NCBI GenBank assembly: GCA_002389785.1
Contig: DGQS01000167.1
Location: 1-21,953, forward strand
Direction of reading: 5' to 3'
Origin: Bacteroidetes bacterium UBA4408
GTDB lineage: Bacteria > Bacteroidota > Bacteroidia > UBA4408
Length of the DNA: 21,953 nt
Shown: positions 17,475 to 21,953 of the stretch, in pieces
Numbering within the stretch: position 1 is the first letter of the stretch
Layout of the letters: each line of letters opens with the position of its first letter
Notes under the pieces: generated by a model
Databases searched by the model: none
The model's input: only the letters and a program-made list of their open reading frames with translations
What the model was told of the DNA's origin: nothing
Position numbers and translations under genes: made by a program

Positions 17475-19376
17475 ATGAGTTATTCTTATCAACTAAAAAC
17501 GAAGCAGGAGTACGAAGCTGCTTATAAAAAGAGTGTCGATCAACCGGAAGAATTTTGGTCAACAGTTGCATCAAATTTTCACTGGAAAAAAAAATGGAAC
17601 AAGGTACTCGACTGGAATTTTAAAGACCCAAAAATAACCTGGTTTGAAGGGGCAAAACTCAACATCACAGAAAATTGCCTTGATCGTCATTTGGCTGAAA
17701 ATGGCAACACCACGGCTCTGCTTTGGGAAAGCAATAATCCAAATGAGCCTGCTCGAAAAATCAGCTACAACGAGTTGCATCATTTGGTTTGCAAGTTTGG
17801 CAACGTCCTTAAAAATAATGGAGTAAAAAAAGGCGACCGTGTGTGTATTTACATGGGAATGATTCCTGAATTGGCCATTGCTGTTTTGGCTTGTGCACGA
17901 ATTGGTGCTGTTCACTCTGTTGTGTTTGGTGGCTTTTCGGCTCAGTCAATTTCCGATCGATTACAAGATGCTAAAGCCGAATATATCGTTACCTGCGATG
18001 GCGCATTTCGTGGTGCAAAAGCAATTCCTCTTAAAGCAATAATTGATGATGCCTTGGTAAATTGTGAGTTTGTAAAACGAGTGATTGTGTGCGAACGAAC
18101 CGATACTCCGGTGAGTATGATAAAGGGGCGCGATGTGTGGTGGAACGATGAAATGGAACATGCAAGCCCTGAATGCCCTGCCGAAGAAATGGATGCAGAA
18201 GATATGTTGTTTATACTTTATACTTCAGGTTCTACCGGCAAACCCAAAGGAGTAGTGCACACTTGTGCTGGATACATGGTTTGGGCGAACTATACTTTTG
18301 TTAATGTATTTCAGTACCAGCCCGGACAGGTGCATTTTTGTACTGCTGATATTGGCTGGATTACCGGACACAGTTATATTATTTACGGACCACTAAGTGC
18401 AGGAGCTACTAGCTTATTATTTGAAGGAGTACCAACTTATCCGGATGCTGGCAGGTTTTGGGAAATTGTAGATAAGTTTAAGGTAAACATACTCTACACA
18501 GCCCCAACAGCAATTCGAAGTTTAATGGCTTACGGGCTTGACTCCTTAACCGGGAAAAGCTTAGAAAGTTTAAAGGTGTTAGGTACTGTAGGAGAGCCCA
18601 TAAACGAAGAAGCTTGGCATTGGTATCATGAGCAGATAGGAAAAAAGAATTGCCCTATTGTTGATACTTGGTGGCAAACTGAAACTGGCGGAATTTTAAT
18701 TTCAAATATTGCCGGTGTAACTCCGCACAAGCCTGCCCATGCAACTTTGCCGCTTCCCGGAGTTCAACCCTGTTTGTTGGATGAAAAAGGAAATGAACTT
18801 GTAGGAAACAACGTGAGCGGTAATTTATGCTTAAAATTTCCTTGGCCAGGAATGCTTCGCACTACTTATGGTGACCACGAACGCTGCAGGGTAAACTATT
18901 TCGCAACCTATGAAAATTTATACTTCACCGGAGATGGTTGTTTGCGCGATGAAAACGGAAATTATCGTATTACCGGTCGTGTTGACGATGTGCTTAATGT
19001 AAGCGGACACCGCATTGGTACCGCCGAGGTAGAGAATGCCATTAACATGCATTCCGGTGTTGTAGAAAGTGCTGTTGTTGGTTATCCTCATGATATAAAG
19101 GGACAGGGAATTTATGCATATGTAATTTATAATGGGCATCACGGAGATTTGAATTTAGCGAAACAAGACATTTCGCTCACTGTTTCGAAAATAATTGGAG
19201 CAATAGCAAAACCTGATAAAATTCAGTTTGTTAGCGGCTTGCCAAAAACACGAAGTGGAAAAATTATGCGCCGAATTTTACGCAAAATAGCAGAAGGCGA
19301 AACTTCCAATTTAGGCGATACCAGTACTTTGTTAGACCCGGCTGTGGTGGATGAAATAAAGTCGGGGAAGGTGTGA
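17475..19376 (+). CDS. acsA: Acetyl-CoA synthetase (acetate--CoA ligase)
   Basis: Converts acetate, ATP and CoA to acetyl-CoA through an acetyl-AMP intermediate in the cytoplasm, feeding the TCA cycle and lipid synthesis during acetate scavenging. The 633-residue protein is close to E. coli Acs (652). It shows the N-terminal ACAS_N region (EEFWSTVASNFHWKKKW), the P-loop-like YTSGSTGKPKGVVHT, DIGWITGHSYIIYGP, the adenylate-binding DTWWQTETGG, the hinge region GRVDDVLNVSGHRIGTAEVE, and the catalytic lysine K596 in PKTRSGKIMRRIL. That lysine is the one acetylated by Pat-type enzymes in other bacteria. A TAGAAG ribosome site precedes the ATG by a few bases. It starts 10 nt after the sortilin-like tail, so a premature stop upstream might reduce its expression. 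Its stop is only 4 nt from that of the convergent gene. Confidence 0.97.
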   Translation: MSYSYQLKTKQEYEAAYKKSVDQPEEFWSTVASNFHWKKKWNKVLDWNFKDPKITWFEGAKLNITENCLDRHLAENGNTTALLWESNNPNEPARKISYNELHHLVCKFGNVLKNNGVKKGDRVCIYMGMIPELAIAVLACARIGAVHSVVFGGFSAQSISDRLQDAKAEYIVTCDGAFRGAKAIPLKAIIDDALVNCEFVKRVIVCERTDTPVSMIKGRDVWWNDEMEHASPECPAEEMDAEDMLFILYTSGSTGKPKGVVHTCAGYMVWANYTFVNVFQYQPGQVHFCTADIGWITGHSYIIYGPLSAGATSLLFEGVPTYPDAGRFWEIVDKFKVNILYTAPTAIRSLMAYGLDSLTGKSLESLKVLGTVGEPINEEAWHWYHEQIGKKNCPIVDTWWQTETGGILISNIAGVTPHKPAHATLPLPGVQPCLLDEKGNELVGNNVSGNLCLKFPWPGMLRTTYGDHERCRVNYFATYENLYFTGDGCLRDENGNYRITGRVDDVLNVSGHRIGTAEVENAINMHSGVVESAVVGYPHDIKGQGIYAYVIYNGHHGDLNLAKQDISLTVSKIIGAIAKPDKIQFVSGLPKTRSGKIMRRILRKIAEGETSNLGDTSTLLDPAVVDEIKSGKV

Positions 19377-19380
19377 GGTA

Positions 19381-20943
19381 TTATTCAAACCCAACTCTCA
19401 TCAGCTTAAACAATCGTCCTCTATCGGAATAAATTAGTAATTCATTGGGCAGGGTTTGTAGGTATATTTTAGGTCGGGGATACATCGGTTTATCGGAGGG
19501 AGTTAATAATGAACGACGTTTCATGTTGCCTTGGGCATCCAATGTTACCAATACACAGGTTGATTTTCGAACACCTCCAAAAATTCTATATTCTCTTGGG
19601 TTAGCTATAGTTAAGTTTCGTGAATTGTCGTTAAAAATGATGTTTGCAGTACTTCCCGAAATTGCAAGCGAATAACTGCTGTATGGGCCTTTATCGTTCA
19701 CCGTAACTTGTGTTTTTGGAACCATTTTTACCCAGTTTATTTTACCGGCAGTATCAATGGAAGCAACTATTAAATCATTAAAATTATAGTAATAATCGGT
19801 TGAGGTATACCTTCCATTATAACTCACATAGGTTTGTACATATCGCTGTTCGGCAACCATAAAGGCTCCGCCATCGCTTCGTTCGAGCAAGTGATTAATT
19901 TTAAACTGCCTTAACTCCTCTCCTCTTTTTGCTTTACTAACCGACATTACATTTTGTAAAAATCCCTTTTCTAAATCCTTGAATCCTTTTGATTTTACTT
20001 CTCGTGTTTTACCATCAATACACAAGTAAAATGTTCCGGCCAAATCGTCTGAATAACGGCCTTTATTTGAAAAAAATCCGGCAGCAACCAAATCCTGCTT
20101 TGAGTTAATTTTAAAACTCATATCCGAAATTGTTTTACCATCCAATTGTATATCAAATTCTTTTACAACACTATTGTTGGGCTCCATCAAAAGTATTTTA
20201 TAAAGATAACTGGGTCTATCTTTAAACCAATTGCTTTTTTCGCCCACAGTTTCGGTTAGCATGTAAAAGTTGCCACTTTTATCAAGCACATAATCGTGTA
20301 CTGTAAAATTTCCACTTACAAAAGGTAATTCAATGGTTGAATTCTGGTATAACTCGTTAAGGTCTTGATCAATTATTTTATACGAAAATCGAGTGTTCGT
20401 TCCCTTCTTGTTGAATTGGTTTTTAAAAACCAGAATTTTACTGCTATCGGTTGAGAGTAAAAAAATAAAATCAAGCTTCTCACCCTTGTTTTCGGCAAGC
20501 ACCTCATCTAATTGCTTGCGATCGTTATCGGGTTCTCCATCCGGCTTTACATGTTGCACATAAGCTGTCGTTAGGTTGTTTTCTTTGTTGTAAAACGAGG
20601 TAAACAACAGTAATTTCCCGTTAAGGCAAATCAAGTCTTCAAAGTGAACGTGCCTATTCTCACCTATTTCAGGCATTTTCAGTTCTTTCGAATAAATGAG
20701 CGACAAGGTTTCTGCATCATACTTTTCGATAAATTGGTCAGTAGGGCAAAAGGGACAAAAAGGATTATAGGTGTCTTTCACAAAATAAATTGACCGAGCA
20801 TCTCTTCCAACAAACCTTGAAGGATATAGCTTTTTATCTGCCTCCGTTTCGGGCCCCCATTGAACTTTTGCCGTTTGAGCAGAAAGGGATTTTACTTGAA
20901 CAGCAAACAGTATACAGAAAAAGATGTTTTGTAGCAGCTTCAA
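19381..20943 (-). CDS. Exported protein of unknown function, propeller-like
   Basis: A 520-residue protein I do not recognise. It has a signal peptide (MKLLQNIFFCILFAVQVKSL, then SAQ) and no T9SS sorting domain, so it is probably periplasmic or otherwise envelope-located. The mature part alternates short beta strands with turns, in units such as FIEKYDAETLSLIYSKELKM, LICLNGKLLLFTSFYNKENN, KSGNFYMLTETVG and LIVASIDTAGKINWVKMVP. That suggests a beta-propeller, but no named repeat family fits well. An unusual NPFCPFCPTDQF segment near residue 62 holds two cysteines spaced as CxxC. It begins 20 nt after the yebC stop and is probably transcribed with yebC. A conserved Bacteroidota hypothetical family is my best guess. 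Confidence 0.75.
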   Translation of the reverse strand: MKLLQNIFFCILFAVQVKSLSAQTAKVQWGPETEADKKLYPSRFVGRDARSIYFVKDTYNPFCPFCPTDQFIEKYDAETLSLIYSKELKMPEIGENRHVHFEDLICLNGKLLLFTSFYNKENNLTTAYVQHVKPDGEPDNDRKQLDEVLAENKGEKLDFIFLLSTDSSKILVFKNQFNKKGTNTRFSYKIIDQDLNELYQNSTIELPFVSGNFTVHDYVLDKSGNFYMLTETVGEKSNWFKDRPSYLYKILLMEPNNSVVKEFDIQLDGKTISDMSFKINSKQDLVAAGFFSNKGRYSDDLAGTFYLCIDGKTREVKSKGFKDLEKGFLQNVMSVSKAKRGEELRQFKINHLLERSDGGAFMVAEQRYVQTYVSYNGRYTSTDYYYNFNDLIVASIDTAGKINWVKMVPKTQVTVNDKGPYSSYSLAISGSTANIIFNDNSRNLTIANPREYRIFGGVRKSTCVLVTLDAQGNMKRRSLLTPSDKPMYPRPKIYLQTLPNELLIYSDRGRLFKLMRVGFE

Positions 20944-20963
20944 TACAGCAAAGCCTCTAGAGG

Positions 20964-21674
20964 CTATTTTAAATTGTGATATACATTTTGTACATCATCA
21001 TCGGCCTCAATTTTTTCAACCAAGGTCATAATTTCTTCACTTTGTGCTTCTGTTAATTCAGTTTGATTTTGTGGTACACGCATGTTTTCAGAACTAATTA
21101 CATTCACCTTTGTTTCTTCCAACGCTTTGTGCATCATTCCAAAATCATGAAAAGCTGTTTCCACAATTATTTCATTTTCGTCGTTTAGGTAAACATCCTG
21201 AGCTCCAAAATCGATGAGTTCCAGCTCCAGCTCTTCTACATTTAAACCTTCTGATTTAATTTTAAAAACCCCTTTGCGCTCAAATAAAAAATCAAGCGAT
21301 CCTGTTTTGCCGAGTGTTCCGTTGCCTCTATTAAAATACATGCGAATATTGGCAACCGTACGTGTTGGATTGTCGGTAGCACATTCAACCAAGATGGCAA
21401 TTCCATATGGACCATAACCTTCGTATACTACTTCTTCAAAATCTTTTTCCTCTTTTGATGAGGCTCTTTTTATGGCTGCCTCAATCCGATCTTTGGGCAT
21501 ATTAATTCCCTTCGCATTTTGCATCGCCATGCGCAAACGTGGATTCATGTTTGGGTCGGGCCCTCCTTGCTTCACAGCAATTGCAATTTCTTTTCCTGCA
21601 CGAGTAAAACCTTTTGCCATTTTATCGTAACGGGCAAACATCTTATATTTTCGTTTTTCAAATACTCTTCCCAT
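20964..21674 (-). CDS. yebC: YebC/PmpR-family regulatory protein
   Basis: A 236-residue cytoplasmic protein of the YebC/PmpR family (TACO1 in mitochondria). Members are described as DNA-binding regulators, and more recently as translation factors that relieve ribosome stalling at proline-rich stretches. Family features are the N-terminal MGRVFEKRKYKMFARYDKMA, KEIAIAVKQGGPDPNMNPRL, then AKGINMPKDRIEAAIKRA, YEGYGPYGIAILVECATDNP, RTVANIRMYFNRGNGTLG and the C-terminal DDVQNVYHN. I chose ATG 21674 because it opens the conserved MGR motif. The frame could be extended to a TTG at 21701, but that codon overlaps the -7 promoter element. The usual partner genes such as ruvC are not visible; downstream by 20 nt is an exported protein of unknown function. 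Confidence 0.95.
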   Translation of the reverse strand: MGRVFEKRKYKMFARYDKMAKGFTRAGKEIAIAVKQGGPDPNMNPRLRMAMQNAKGINMPKDRIEAAIKRASSKEEKDFEEVVYEGYGPYGIAILVECATDNPTRTVANIRMYFNRGNGTLGKTGSLDFLFERKGVFKIKSEGLNVEELELELIDFGAQDVYLNDENEIIVETAFHDFGMMHKALEETKVNVISSENMRVPQNQTELTEAQSEEIMTLVEKIEADDDVQNVYHNLK

Positions 21675-21698
21675 AAGGCTTGATATGTAAATATTTTT

Positions 21699-21729
21699 CA
21701 AAACTAAAAAATTCTACGCAGCATTTCAA
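21699..21729 (-). promoter_or_regulatory. Bacteroidota-type promoter for yebC
   Basis: On the minus strand TTG (21729-21727) is followed after 20 nt by TAGTTTTG (21706-21699), an exact match to the TTG-N17-23-TAnnTTTG pattern of Bacteroidota primary sigma promoters. Transcription would begin near 21695, leaving about 20 nt before the ATG at 21674. This decides against the longer TTG start at 21701. Confidence 0.65.
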
Positions 21730-21845
21730 TTCTTATTCGGCAGTAGATGTGTAATTACGATGCTCATTTTGCTATTTTTACCGCTGTTGTACATGGTTTT
21801 ATTCACAACATCTCGATGAATTTGGCGTTAGATGTTGTTTGCCCA

Positions 21846-21953
21846 ATGGTTGATTTGAAGAAACTTTTTTTACTGTTTATGATTCTGTTTGCTTTCGCTG
21901 AAGCGGATGCCCAGAAATTGTTTTCTCCGAAACGAACAAAAATAATTTTTCTA
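21846..21953 (+). CDS. Start of an exported protein, cut by window end
   Basis: Thirty-six codons are visible up to the window edge with no stop. They encode a signal peptide (MVDLKKLFLLFMILFAFAEA, then DAQ) followed by KLFSPKRTKIIFL. Cleavage near ADAQ is likely, so the product is exported. Too little is seen to name a family. An in-frame ATG at 21816 would add ten non-basic residues before the signal peptide, so 21846 is preferred. TGAATTTG at 21817-21824 is one base off the TAnnTTTG element and sits about 22 nt upstream. The gene diverges from yebC. Confidence 0.6.
   Translation, partial: MVDLKKLFLLFMILFAFAEADAQKLFSPKRTKIIFL

Overview
The window looks like an ordinary chromosomal stretch from an AT-rich member of the Bacteroidota, probably a Chitinophagales-, Sphingobacteriales- or Flavobacteriales-like bacterium; I cannot name a genus. 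The grounds are three secreted proteins with type IX secretion (T9SS) C-terminal sorting domains, a Reg_prop/Y_Y_Y membrane sensor typical of the phylum, Bacteroidota-style TAnnTTTG promoter elements, weak Shine-Dalgarno sequences, and mostly TAA stops.

Layout. (1) 1-2314, minus strand: a large two-component-type sensor with a periplasmic Reg_prop propeller, a Y_Y_Y domain and one membrane helix, cut by the window edge before any kinase core. (2) 2447-8757, plus strand: three secreted, repeat-rich T9SS cargo proteins (SBBP-like propeller; propeller plus GCDS repeats; delta-60 repeats). The first two are 5 nt apart. The sensor diverges from this cluster. (3) 8813-12502, minus strand: full-length cobalamin-dependent methionine synthase metH. 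Its leader carries a SAM-I riboswitch (12586-12691) and an intrinsic terminator (12517-12553), with two further hairpins upstream. (4) 13113-19376, plus strand: four tightly packed genes separated by exactly 10 nt each: a MORN-repeat exported protein, a DUF2461 protein, a sortilin-like Asp-box protein, and acetyl-CoA synthetase acsA. The sortilin-like gene is interrupted by an in-frame TAA at 16904, and its reading frame continues intact for another 185 codons. (5) 19381-21674, minus strand: yebC followed by an unrecognised exported protein, read from a good Bacteroidota promoter. (6) 21846-end, plus strand: the first 36 codons of another exported protein.

I found no mobile element, phage, CRISPR, defence locus, tRNA or rRNA, and nothing I would call a new biological system. 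The observations most worth checking are the nonsense interruption of the sortilin-like gene, the extended metH leader, and the divergent sensor/T9SS-cargo arrangement.
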